The notes beneath the pieces are model-generated. The model searched no databases and was not told the origin of the DNA. It saw only the letters and a program-made list of their open reading frames with translations. Shown piece by piece: positions 40,293 through 49,170 of a stretch of 49,170 nt of DNA. Position numbers and translations under genes: made by a program. This DNA is from Oscillospiraceae bacterium. Its GTDB lineage: Bacteria; Bacillota; Clostridia; Oscillospirales; Oscillospiraceae. Each line of letters begins with the position of its first letter. The stretch's first letter is position 1. The stretch lies in contig JAJQCF010000025.1 of NCBI GenBank assembly GCA_021202845.1, positions 7,269 through 56,438 of the forward strand, in the 5' to 3' direction.

Positions 40293-43200
40293 TCAGCCGT
40301 CGCGTTCTTCCTTTTTTATAGCGAGCCATCTGTGGACGCCGCCGATTCCTGCGCAGAAGATGACAAAGCACACAACCGCAGCCGTCACAAGCGGGTTGTT
40401 TTTGACTGTCTCGACCGCCTTGAGCACCAGCTCATAGACGTGCGATTCCTCGGGTTCCGGTTCGGGCTCTTCCGTGATTTCTTCTTCAGCCTCCTCGTAC
40501 ACTATCTCATTGTCCGTATCCAGCGTGTCCAGCACAGGCGCGGTTTCCGCTGATGTGTTCACGTCTCCCACGGGCGCAGTGGCTTCCGCGGTGTCTGAAG
40601 CCAATCCGGCGGATTCTGTAGATATGAAATATGTATCCTGATTATCCAGACCCTCGCCGGTGAACTGCTCGACACGCACTCCCAGACTGTAGAGAATGTC
40701 CGGCAGAGCGTACACTGTGTGCTTGACCTCTATGCCGTCGTCTCCTATAGTGTAGTAAACATACATCAGAGAGCCAGCGTTGCCCGTAAAGTGGAATACA
40801 ACACCGGAATCAAAAGCTGTCGCGTGCAGTGTTTCCAGTGTGGAGGGCAGATACACTTCGGTCAAGGCCGTGTTTTGGAACGCAGCTTCATCTATTGTCG
40901 TAAGCCCCTCCTTGAAGGTCACGCTTGCAAGGTTCGTGCAGTTTAAAAAGGCATTTTCGTCAATCGTTCGCAGCGTGGACGGCAAAGCAACGCTTGTAAG
41001 CCCTGTTAAGCCCTTGAATGTGCCGCTTTTTATCGTTACTGCGCCTTCGGGGAAAATAACGCTCTCCAAGTTAGAGCAATAGTACAAATTACCGCCTATT
41101 GTCTCCATGTTTTTGCCTATTGTGAGGCTTCGCAGGCTGCTGAAGTCATAGGTTGACAGCAGATTGAACCCTGTTATGGGTATTCCTCCGACATCATCAG
41201 GGACTGCCAGCGAAGTAAAGGACGTGTCCCAGCTTATAAGCTCGGCATAGTAATTTGCGAAATCGTCCGCTTTTATGTAATTCACGCTTGCGTTTCGTCT
41301 TACCGCCGCTCCCATGTAGATATATCCCACCAGCGGTTCATAGGTAACGCTCATATACATACCGTCATAGTCCACATAGTAGCAAATGTCTGACTGAATA
41401 AACGGGTAATACACATATGTGGTTGTTGCCTCCACATACACGTTCTCCGTCAACGCCGCTTCGGAGAACAGTATATCCTGCGGGTAAAATGAAAACCTGG
41501 CTCCGGAAAGCGCGGGGGAATTATCCGAATACAAATACAGCAGTGTGCTGGCGGCAGTTTCCGCTGTTGAATCGGCGGAGCAGATAATTTTCACGCCGCT
41601 TGCCCCGCAGCCGTAAAAAACATTGCGCGTCATATTGACCACGCTGTCGGGTATGGTTGCTGTTTTCAGGCTTTCGCAGAAGCTGAACGCCATCCCGTTT
41701 ATAGTGGAAACTCCGTCTTTTATTACGACAGTTGTAAGGCTGCCGCAGTCATAGAAGGCCAGAGCGCTTATAGTATCCACGGTTCCGGGTATTGTTATCT
41801 CCGTCAGTCCCGACCCACTAAAGGCATACTCGCCCAGCGTTTCCAGTCCCTCCGGCAAATCAACGCTCGTCAGCTGCTCACAATTTTGAAAGGCGTTCGC
41901 TTCTATTGCTTTCAACGTACTCGGCAGAGTTATTTGCTTTATAGAGCTGTCTGCGAAGGCAAATTCCCCAATGCGTGTGACGCCCTCGGATATGTTGTAG
42001 CTCTCTATGCTCTTGTTTCCCTGAAACAGTCCGTCAGGCACGGATGTCCAGTCAGCGGGCAGTGTTACTTCCTTGAGATTTGCACAGTCGGCAATAGCAT
42101 ACTCACCCACGCCATCTTCGGGCAAACCGTCCGGCAGCTTGAGGCTTGTCAGGCCGGTGCAGCCGTACAAAGCGTATGCCCCCAGTGATTTAAGTCCCTC
42201 CGGCAATGTCAGGCTCGTCAGGCCGGTGCAGCCGTTAAAGGCATAGTCCCCTATGGATACCAAGCTGTCGGGCAATGTTACAGACGTAATACCGGTCGCG
42301 CCGTCAAAGGCATTGGAGCCGATTGCGGTTATCCCGTTTCCGAGCGTAACATTTCCAAGAGAACCGTCGCAGCCCGCTAAAAACTTGGCCGGTATGTACG
42401 TCCAGTTTGACGGGAATCTGATACTTGACAAATTAGAGCAGCCGTAAAATGCGCTCAGCTCGCTTTCGGAAGCGCCGTCGCCTTGAATGTAATACCAACA
42501 ACCTTCCATACCGCTTATGTTCGCCAAATTTTCTTTCATTTTGTCCTTTTTTAAGATTCTAAAAGCGTCATTTGATATCCCGTTTTCCAAATAAACCGAT
42601 TGTAATGTTGATATATTGGCAAAGGATAGAGGATCAAGACGAAGCAATGTCGAAGGTAATTGCACACTTACTAATGCAGTGTTAGCAAATGCGTTTGCTC
42701 GTATTTCTTCCAAGCCCTCTGGAAAGTTTATGCTCTTTAGAGAAGTGCAATTTTGAAACGCGCCGTATCCTATAATTTTTATTTGGCTATATAAGTTTAC
42801 TGTTGTTAGACTTTTGCAATCACAAAAAATCTTGTGCGGAATTTCAGTAACATTTTCTCCAAATGTCACAATTTGTAAGTTGCCGCACCCAGAAAAGGTA
42901 TCAGATACCGTGAAATCATATTCATTGCCAATGTTTCCATTAATTATAACTTCGCTTAAATTCTCGCAATTTTGAAAAACGCCCGAGCCCAAGAAATTAA
43001 CATTTTGCGGAATCTCTAAATGCGTTAGTCCTGAGCCTGAAAAGGCACCAACGTAAAGAGATACACCTATGGGAAGATTTATTGACGTTAAGGATATTGT
43101 ATTATAAAAAGCGTACTCGCTAATTGTAATAAGAGAAGAAGGAAGATTGATTTTCTCAAGCGCTTTGCAGTTGTTAAATGCGCTACTTCCTATATATTGC

Positions 43201-44957
43201 ACTCCTTCCGGAACCTCAAACGAGATGAGCCCAGTTGATGCAAATAGTCCATCAGGAATTTCCGCCCAATTCTGCGGAATAGTTGCTTGTGTAAGGTTAT
43301 AACATCCCGCAAAAAAACCATCCACTTCTGCTGTGCGTACCGGCAGAGTTTCAAACGCCGAGCTGGGGCAGAGTATGACTACCTCCTCCAGCGCGGTGTT
43401 GCCGGCAAACGCCCGTTTTTCCACCGTTTCCAGTCCCTCCGGCAGCACCAGCTTTTTGTAGCCGCCGAACAGGGAACCTATGTAGGTCAGGCTATCCGGC
43501 AGCACCAGCTCGTCCATTTCTATCTGCGTACAGCAGTCCAGAGCGCCGATGCCTATGGATTGCAGCCTTGACGGCAGCGTTATTTCCGAAACCGTTCCCG
43601 TTGTCGGGATACCCGCGACCTCGGCGCCGCTATCGTCCTCCGTAGCAGACGACGCACCGAAGGCATAGTCGCCCAGCGTTTCCAGCGTGGAGGGCAGCTT
43701 GAGGCTTGTCAGGCTGTTGCCGCCGAACGCATACGCGCCTATGGACGTTATGCCCTCCGGCAGCGTCACGCTTGTCAGGTTGGGGCAGTAATCAAAGGCA
43801 TACGCCGGCACCTCCGTCAGTCCCGACGGCAGCGTCACGGACGTGGGGCTGCAATTTTGAAAAGCGCCCTGTCCTATTGAGGTCACACCCGACGGAATTA
43901 CAAGGTTTTTCGTCAGACTGGTACAGCCATAAAACGCGCTTGCGCCTATGCTTGTCAAATTGCTCGCAAGCGTATATTGTAGGCTGGAGCAGTTGTAAAA
44001 CGCCTCGTCCGCAATGGACGTCCAGCTTGACGGCAGGCTCACGCTTGTAAGGGAGGTACAGTTATAAAAAAGCTGTTTGCCCATTTGCTTCGCGGAAATG
44101 CCGCTTATATCCGCGCTGCGGAGGTTAGGGCACTCGGCAAACGCGCCGTCGCCCAGTGAGCGAACTATCGTCGGCAGTTTTACATCCGTCAGTCCCTCGC
44201 AGTACGAGAAAGCGTAAGAACCAATGCTCAATGTTTCGCCGCAGGACTGTATGGGCAGCGTTTGCAGCGCCGAGCCGCTGAAAGCGTAGTTGCCTATTAC
44301 GGTCACGCCCGGCAGGTCTATGTAGGTCAGCGCGGTGCAGTGCTCGAAGGCATAGCTGCCGACGGAATTAACCGTCCCCTGAAACTCCACTTTTGCCAGT
44401 CCTGTACAATAGCCGAAAGCGTAGTAGCCAATCATTCCTACATTGCCCTTGAAGCTCACCGAGGTCAAATCATAGCAGCGGTAAAAGGCGTTGCTGCCTA
44501 TGGTGTCAATGTCGCCGCCAAAGGTGACGCTGCCCAGCTGCGTACAGCAGAAGAAAGCATACTGTCCAATGTCTCTCACCGTTTCCGGCAGTGTGACGGA
44601 GGTGACGGAGGCGCAGAAAAGAAAAGCATAGTCGTTTATGGCTGTCACCGGCTCGCCGTTTATGTACGCGGGGACATACACATCTCCCTGCGCCGCCTCG
44701 GAGCAGCTCATTATCGTGACCTCGCCGTTTTCCGAACGGTAGGTCAGCAGCCCTGCGCTGTCATACGGCTCGCCCTGTTCCTTGTTGTCCAAGTCCATTG
44801 CCTCCGCAAGTCGCGCGTTTTCCTCATCGCTCATAGGGCTTTGCCAACCCTCGCCGACGGGAATGCCGTTATCCGCGAAAGCCGAGACGCAGAGGCTAAG
44901 GGCGGCGATAATGCCAAGCCCCGCGGCTGCCAGACGACTTATTCTTATGTGTTTCAT
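40293..44957 (-). CDS. BspA-type leucine-rich-repeat surface protein with C-terminal membrane anchor
   Basis: The 1554-residue protein has a signal peptide (KHIRISRLAAAGLGIIAALS, cut near AFA-DN), then dozens of about 23-residue LRR_5-type repeats (IGSxAFxxCxxLTSVxLPxxL), an acidic stretch (EEAEEEITEEPEPEPEE) and a C-terminal membrane helix (LVTAAVVCFVIFCAGIGGV) with a basic tail. It should be anchored in the membrane with repeats outside. Family members bind host proteins or other bacteria. ATG 44957 has GGAGG at good spacing. Nucleotides 42500-43320 are clearly more AT-rich than the rest. It overlaps the WYL regulator's ribosome site and begins 22 bp after the DUF3789-like gene. Confidence 0.94.
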   Translation of the reverse strand: MKHIRISRLAAAGLGIIAALSLCVSAFADNGIPVGEGWQSPMSDEENARLAEAMDLDNKEQGEPYDSAGLLTYRSENGEVTIMSCSEAAQGDVYVPAYINGEPVTAINDYAFLFCASVTSVTLPETVRDIGQYAFFCCTQLGSVTFGGDIDTIGSNAFYRCYDLTSVSFKGNVGMIGYYAFGYCTGLAKVEFQGTVNSVGSYAFEHCTALTYIDLPGVTVIGNYAFSGSALQTLPIQSCGETLSIGSYAFSYCEGLTDVKLPTIVRSLGDGAFAECPNLRSADISGISAKQMGKQLFYNCTSLTSVSLPSSWTSIADEAFYNCSSLQYTLASNLTSIGASAFYGCTSLTKNLVIPSGVTSIGQGAFQNCSPTSVTLPSGLTEVPAYAFDYCPNLTSVTLPEGITSIGAYAFGGNSLTSLKLPSTLETLGDYAFGASSATEDDSGAEVAGIPTTGTVSEITLPSRLQSIGIGALDCCTQIEMDELVLPDSLTYIGSLFGGYKKLVLPEGLETVEKRAFAGNTALEEVVILCPSSAFETLPVRTAEVDGFFAGCYNLTQATIPQNWAEIPDGLFASTGLISFEVPEGVQYIGSSAFNNCKALEKINLPSSLITISEYAFYNTISLTSINLPIGVSLYVGAFSGSGLTHLEIPQNVNFLGSGVFQNCENLSEVIINGNIGNEYDFTVSDTFSGCGNLQIVTFGENVTEIPHKIFCDCKSLTTVNLYSQIKIIGYGAFQNCTSLKSINFPEGLEEIRANAFANTALVSVQLPSTLLRLDPLSFANISTLQSVYLENGISNDAFRILKKDKMKENLANISGMEGCWYYIQGDGASESELSAFYGCSNLSSIRFPSNWTYIPAKFLAGCDGSLGNVTLGNGITAIGSNAFDGATGITSVTLPDSLVSIGDYAFNGCTGLTSLTLPEGLKSLGAYALYGCTGLTSLKLPDGLPEDGVGEYAIADCANLKEVTLPADWTSVPDGLFQGNKSIESYNISEGVTRIGEFAFADSSIKQITLPSTLKAIEANAFQNCEQLTSVDLPEGLETLGEYAFSGSGLTEITIPGTVDTISALAFYDCGSLTTVVIKDGVSTINGMAFSFCESLKTATIPDSVVNMTRNVFYGCGASGVKIICSADSTAETAASTLLYLYSDNSPALSGARFSFYPQDILFSEAALTENVYVEATTTYVYYPFIQSDICYYVDYDGMYMSVTYEPLVGYIYMGAAVRRNASVNYIKADDFANYYAELISWDTSFTSLAVPDDVGGIPITGFNLLSTYDFSSLRSLTIGKNMETIGGNLYYCSNLESVIFPEGAVTIKSGTFKGLTGLTSVALPSTLRTIDENAFLNCTNLASVTFKEGLTTIDEAAFQNTALTEVYLPSTLETLHATAFDSGVVFHFTGNAGSLMYVYYTIGDDGIEVKHTVYALPDILYSLGVRVEQFTGEGLDNQDTYFISTESAGLASDTAEATAPVGDVNTSAETAPVLDTLDTDNEIVYEEAEEEITEEPEPEPEESHVYELVLKAVETVKNNPLVTAAVVCFVIFCAGIGGVHRWLAIKKEERDG

Positions 44958-44979
44958 GCTCGTTCCTCCAAGGGTCATG

Positions 44980-45111
44980 TTATAATTGTTTGTCAGATTC
45001 TTCTTGCAGTTCCCTTTCCGCGTTCTTTGCCGCCTGACACAGCGCTATTAGGAAAACTCCGAAAACCACACCCAGCAAAAAGCTGGCGATGGCAATTATG
45101 ACTGTAATCAT
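44980..45111 (-). CDS. DUF3789-like membrane micro-protein
   Basis: The 43-residue frame (MITVIIAIASFLLGVVFGVF, LIALCQAAKNAERELQEESD) has one membrane helix (about 3-24) and a short charged tail with the LCQAA pattern typical of DUF3789. ATG overlaps the stop of the upstream gene (ATGA). GGAGG lies 6 nt before it. It is too short for normal gene-finders. It lies between a membrane coiled-coil protein and a large LRR protein, so an auxiliary role in their membrane placement is conceivable. Confidence 0.75.
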   Translation of the reverse strand: MITVIIAIASFLLGVVFGVFLIALCQAAKNAERELQEESDKQL

Positions 45112-45968
45112 CTCTCTACCTCCGTACTTACGTACCGGCTATAGATAATGTACAGCCAGCAAATATTACCCCCCCCCGCGGAGGAAACGTCGCTGTAGGA
45201 ATCCGCTATGCTTTTGCCATGCACCATGCGGTTGGTTATTTCCGCTGCCGCGTTCTCTATCTGCTCTACAGTCGTGTGCAGCAGCACATATTTCTGCGGT
45301 ATCTTGCCAATGGATTTCACAATATCCTCTATTGTCACCCTTCCTTGCGGGAGGTTTTCGACATTTTCAAGCTCCTTGTATGCGTCCTCCAGCGTGGCGC
45401 TGCTGTCGGAGCAGACACGCTCGCAGAGGATAGAAACCGCCGCCAAGTTGTCGTATTTCTCGGACAGTATAGGCTCACCGTTTTCCTGAAGAGCCAACAA
45501 CTTATCCGCATATTCCTCCGAATCCTCAATAATAGTGCGCAGCTCGCCGCGACGTTGCTCTAAATCCGCCGCCAGCGCGGTGCGCTGTGCTTGCGCGTCC
45601 TGAATCTTATTTATGTACTCGTCATAGTCAGCCTTTGCCGCGTTATACTTTGCTGTATTCCGACGCGCTCTCAAAAGTGCGCAGATGACAGCCAGCGCCG
45701 CCGAAACGGGCAGCATCACCGCGAGGCCGCGGCCCGCTGCTGCATAGCACAGTGCAGAAATAACCGCCAGCGGCAGAAATACCAGCACTCCCGCAACAAC
45801 AGCGCTGCCAGCCGTGTTTTTCTCCGGCTCCTTTTTGCTCAGCTTATAGGGCATAAGCAGCTCGCCGATAGTTCTGTTCAGATTCTTTTCGGCATAGATA
45901 TGCGCGTCGCGTTTGGCCAGCGCCTTTTGCAGCTCGCAAAGGTAGATGCTCAGTTCCTTGTTTTTCAT
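45108..45968 (-). CDS. Membrane protein with coiled coil and a G9 homopolymer near its 3' end
   Basis: The 286-residue protein has two adjacent membrane helices (about 54-72 and 79-97), then a long helical, probably coiled-coil, cytoplasmic part (about 105-240: RNTAKYNAAKADYDEYINKI...). No family was recognised. It ends SAGGGNICWLYIIYSRYVST, where three Gly codons are part of nine consecutive G. Loss or gain of one base would replace or remove the last 19 residues and uncouple the next gene. It heads the run leading to the BspA-type protein. Confidence 0.75.
   Translation of the reverse strand: MKNKELSIYLCELQKALAKRDAHIYAEKNLNRTIGELLMPYKLSKKEPEKNTAGSAVVAGVLVFLPLAVISALCYAAAGRGLAVMLPVSAALAVICALLRARRNTAKYNAAKADYDEYINKIQDAQAQRTALAADLEQRRGELRTIIEDSEEYADKLLALQENGEPILSEKYDNLAAVSILCERVCSDSSATLEDAYKELENVENLPQGRVTIEDIVKSIGKIPQKYVLLHTTVEQIENAAAEITNRMVHGKSIADSYSDVSSAGGGNICWLYIIYSRYVSTEVER
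45169..45177 (-). repeat. Homopolymer of nine G on the coding strand
   Basis: The minus strand reads GCG-GGG-GGG-GGT across the tract. Ten G would bring TAA into frame immediately; eight G would give a different 16-residue tail. Confidence 0.85.
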
Positions 45969-46026
45969 ACACTCTTACTCCGTTTCGCTTTATTATATAT
46001 ATTTAAAATGTATATGCTCTCTATGA

Positions 46027-46046
46027 GGGGAGCCTTGCGGCTCCCC
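46027..46046. repeat. Hairpin upstream of the coiled-coil membrane gene
   Basis: GGGGAGCC-TTGC-GGCTCCCC, a perfect 8-bp stem. No U-run follows. On the plus strand at 46110-46150 an AGGGA-preceded 7-codon frame (MFEHCFR) is present but too short to call. Nothing else was seen in 45969-46235. Confidence 0.45.
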
Positions 46047-46235
46047 GGACTGTCAAGGCCGTTAAATTTAAGAAGGTGATTTTACTTTTTAGGAAGAAAC
46101 AAATCTTATGTGGAGGGAAGAAATGTTTGAACATTGTTTTCGCTAAAATGAAAGTCAAAGGATATAGTTGTTGGAAGGGGTCTTGGCAGTCCGGGCGACC
46201 TCCGAAAATTCATTCAGGAGCTCCCCCCAAATCTT

Positions 46236-46607
46236 TCAGTCAATCTCAATTTCCGCAAGCTGGCGCGCGGCGGCGTTCTCCCGCAGTTTGTTCAGCGTAT
46301 TACTGTACCACTGCGGCTCGGCCTCCACAATCTCACCCGTCAGCGAGAATATGGGGCGCACGTTGGCTCCCTCGGGAATATCCTCCGGCGGTATCTCCAC
46401 ATAGCGTTCCGCGCGCTGGCGTTTTATCTGATACTCCTTACGCTTTTTTTGCAGCAGCAGCCGCTCCGAGGCGCACTTCGGAGCTTGGAAATACTTCAGG
46501 CGTGTGTTGATATGGTTAATTTTGTTGGTAAGACTCGTATATTCCGCGCCGCGTATCTGGATATAGTACGTATCTGTTTCTCCGTAATATCTCACGCTGC
46601 ACTTCAT
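46236..46607 (-). CDS. Hypothetical protein, 123 residues
   Basis: The frame from ATG 46607 (MKCSVRYYGETDTYYIQIRG) has GGAGGCGG upstream. A beta-rich start is followed by a basic helical middle (LLLQKKRKEYQIKRQRAERY) and an acidic end. No family recognised. A longer frame exists upstream but lacks a ribosome site and reads as non-protein. The gene lies 154 bp from the Pro/Gly-rich protein. Confidence 0.6.
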   Translation of the reverse strand: MKCSVRYYGETDTYYIQIRGAEYTSLTNKINHINTRLKYFQAPKCASERLLLQKKRKEYQIKRQRAERYVEIPPEDIPEGANVRPIFSLTGEIVEAEPQWYSNTLNKLRENAAARQLAEIEID

Positions 46608-46637
46608 GTGTGCCGCCTCCTTTTGAAGATTATATGC

Positions 46638-46668
46638 GGAAAGCCGGAGCCGGTCTGTCCGGCTTTCC
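46638..46668. repeat. Inverted repeat between two hypothetical genes
   Basis: GGAAAGCCGG (46638-46647) with CCGGCTTTCC (46659-46668), perfect 10-bp stem, 11-nt loop. It lies 94 bp past the stop of the Pro/Gly gene. Weak U-tract, so terminator function is uncertain. Confidence 0.5.
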
Positions 46669-46761
46669 TTGTGTTGATTCAGCGCATAAGCACCGCTTTG
46701 GGGCAGGGCCAAGTGCAACTGTCGCTGCCTCGGCTCGACCGACACTCATGGCAGGTGACTC

Positions 46762-47672
<911 letters not shown>

Positions 47673-49170
47673 TCAGGTTCTCTCGTCGAAGTTCTTGAAC
47701 ATCTGCGCCGCTTCTGCGCGGGTGGCGTTTCTCGACGGCTCAATGCCGTTTTCCGTGCCGTTGATAATATCAGCGTTCACGGCCCATGCCATAGCGGTCA
47801 CGGCCCAGTCGGAGACGCTGCCGCTGTCGGCGAAGGCGTTCATTGCCGTCTCGTCCGTGTTGGAAACGTCCTCGCCAAGGTACTCGGCGTAGCGGTAGAG
47901 CATGACAACCATTTGCTCTCTGCTTATAGTGGTTTCGGGGGCAAAGGTGTCGTCGGTCACACCGAGGACAATGCCGTTCTGGTATGCCCACTCGACCGCC
48001 GCGGCGTACCATGCGTCGTCGGCCACGTCGGTGAAGCTGGAGCCTGCGTACTCGCTCGCATCGATACCGGCGATGTTGGCAAGAACTTGCACGAACATGG
48101 CGCGGGTCATGCTGGCATCCGGCTCGAACGTGGTGGCGGAGGTGCCGCTGAAGTAGCCGTTATTGAGCGCGTAGTCAATGGCACTGTGGTACCACTTGCT
48201 GGTGTCAACATCGGTGTACGGTTCACTCGGGCAGTTCTCCTCGGCGAACACCGGCGTTACAGTGACTTCGCTGGACGGCATGGTGAAGGAGTAGGTGCCG
48301 TTGCCGTTGTCCGTCACTTCTATGGTGTTGCCGTCGGCGTCGGTGACAGTCAGGCTGGCGAGCACATAACCCTCGTCAGGCGTTACGGTCACGGTCACGG
48401 TTCTGCCCGCGGCTGCGCTGGTAGAACTGAAGCTGACGGTGCCGCCCTCGGCGCTCGTGCTGCTGATGGAGGAGGTGGAACTGGAGCTGGAGCTGCCGCC
48501 GCTGGAGCTGCCGGAGGAACTGGACTTCCACAGCAGAACAGTGCCGGTTACGGTTTCATAAACGTCGGTATCGTCCGGCGTAAATGTCCATGCATAATAT
48601 GTGCCTCTTGTAACCGTCGTAGTTTCGTCCAAATCCCATTCCAGCGTACCTTCAACAGTTTCACCGTCATAGGTCGCGGTTCCGGTCAGCGCCGCATCTT
48701 CAAGCGTCTTTCCGCTGGCGGAGATTGTCTCGTAGTCCACATCCACAGTCGGCGTCAGCTTTTCGATGGATACCTGAACGGTAGCGTATGCGTTTGCGTA
48801 GGTAGTTGTATCTTCCGGTGTAAACACGACTGTGTAAGTGCCGTCGCTGCCTGCGTCAACAACTTCCCATACGCCGCTTACTTCCTCCGTAACTTCGTTT
48901 CCATCTTCATCGGTTGTTGTATACGTCATCGTCGGGTAAGTTTCATTGAGGTAATCCTCAACGGCCTGCTCTACATCCTCGACCTGCGCGTCAATCGAAA
49001 TTTCGGTAGATGCCACAGTTTCCACGCTCTCGCTGTCCGCAGCAATCAGCTCATCACTTACGGTGACAGTGCAGGAGGCCGTGTACTCAGCACCGGCATC
49101 AGTCGTCACGGTCACTGTGATGGTTGCGGTTCCGGCAGCAGCGCCGGTCACAACGCCGTTCTCGTCCACG
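47673..49170 (-). CDS. Surface protein with Ig-like domain, InlB-B-type repeat and three SLH domains (partial, N-terminus off window)
   Basis: The 498 visible residues begin inside a bacterial Ig-like (Big_2) domain (NGVVTGAAAGTATITVTVTT). Beta-rich domains follow, then a Ser/Gly linker (about 217-237), a divergent InlB B-repeat-like domain (GYVLASLTVTDADGNTIEVT) and three S-layer homology domains (PYTDVDTSKWYHSAIDYALN, SFTDVADDAWYAAAVEWAYQ, AFADSGSVSDWAVTAMAWAV) ending KNFDERT. SLH domains bind pyruvylated cell-wall polymers, so the protein is attached to the wall. The stop at 47673 is real; the start lies beyond 49170. Confidence 0.93.
   Translation of the reverse strand, partial: VDENGVVTGAAAGTATITVTVTTDAGAEYTASCTVTVSDELIAADSESVETVASTEISIDAQVEDVEQAVEDYLNETYPTMTYTTTDEDGNEVTEEVSGVWEVVDAGSDGTYTVVFTPEDTTTYANAYATVQVSIEKLTPTVDVDYETISASGKTLEDAALTGTATYDGETVEGTLEWDLDETTTVTRGTYYAWTFTPDDTDVYETVTGTVLLWKSSSSGSSSGGSSSSSSTSSISSTSAEGGTVSFSSTSAAAGRTVTVTVTPDEGYVLASLTVTDADGNTIEVTDNGNGTYSFTMPSSEVTVTPVFAEENCPSEPYTDVDTSKWYHSAIDYALNNGYFSGTSATTFEPDASMTRAMFVQVLANIAGIDASEYAGSSFTDVADDAWYAAAVEWAYQNGIVLGVTDDTFAPETTISREQMVVMLYRYAEYLGEDVSNTDETAMNAFADSGSVSDWAVTAMAWAVNADIINGTENGIEPSRNATRAEAAQMFKNFDERT

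Noticed and set aside
46112-46160. Seven-codon plus-strand peptide after GGAGGG (MFEHCFR)
   Set aside because: Too short, no downstream plus-strand gene for it to regulate.

Overview
The window looks like a chromosomal segment of a Gram-positive anaerobe of the class Clostridia, most likely an Oscillospiraceae-type gut bacterium. The reasons are a T-box-controlled trp operon, strong AGGAGG-type ribosome sites, TTGACA/TATAAT promoters, lipoproteins with lipoboxes, SLH-anchored and BspA-type surface proteins, multiple large serine recombinases and moderately high GC. This is inference from gene content; no rRNA or tRNA gene was recognised. Almost every gene is on the minus strand, so the window reads right to left. 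The only clear plus-strand gene is the secreted nuclease at 9111-9959.

Region 1 (1-4.1 kb): an OmpR-type two-component system and, downstream, two exported PepSY proteins. An 11-bp direct repeat sits where the -35 box of the PepSY operon should be and is a candidate response-regulator site.

Region 2 (4.2-9.0 kb): a five-gene operon of circularly permuted ATP-grasp, alpha-E protein, transglutaminase-like protease and two tandem M14-type (AstE/AspA-like) proteins. One M14 paralogue has lost His zinc ligands. The transcript appears to start about 10 nt before an intrinsic terminator, so attenuation is likely. A DNA/RNA nuclease lipoprotein diverges from it.

Region 3 (10.0-17.9 kb): the complete trp operon (trpE-G-D-C-F, a type I-beta DAHP synthase, trpB-A) behind a Trp T-box. 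A second hairpin next to trpE hides the trpE ribosome site.

Region 4 (17.9-22.1 kb): a lower-GC insert with an ECF sigma factor fused to a membrane anchor and extracellular domain, an OmpA-domain lipoprotein, and a probable 47-residue leader ORF coupled to the sigma gene. rlmD (rlmCD-like 23S rRNA methyltransferase) follows at 22.2-23.6 kb.

Region 5 (23.6-39.2 kb): mobile DNA. It holds an IS5-type transposase remnant, at least three families of short repeats around an IS21 remnant, an N-terminally truncated serine recombinase with two genes sharing its C-terminal domain, and then a second cassette. That cassette has three overlapping full-length serine recombinases, small element proteins, two ParB-like proteins, a MazF-like toxin without a recognisable antitoxin, and a regulatory block (XRE, zinc ribbon, ImmA/IrrE-like protease, LexA-like repressor). 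No conjugation or replication genes were seen, so it is probably a reduced or mobilisable element.

Region 6 (39.3-49.2 kb): envelope genes. A translationally coupled run holds a membrane coiled-coil protein with a G9 tract, a DUF3789-like micro-protein, a 1554-residue BspA-type LRR protein and a WYL regulator. Further right are a small hypothetical protein, a Pro/Gly/Met repeat protein and the C-terminal part of an SLH-domain protein that runs off the window.
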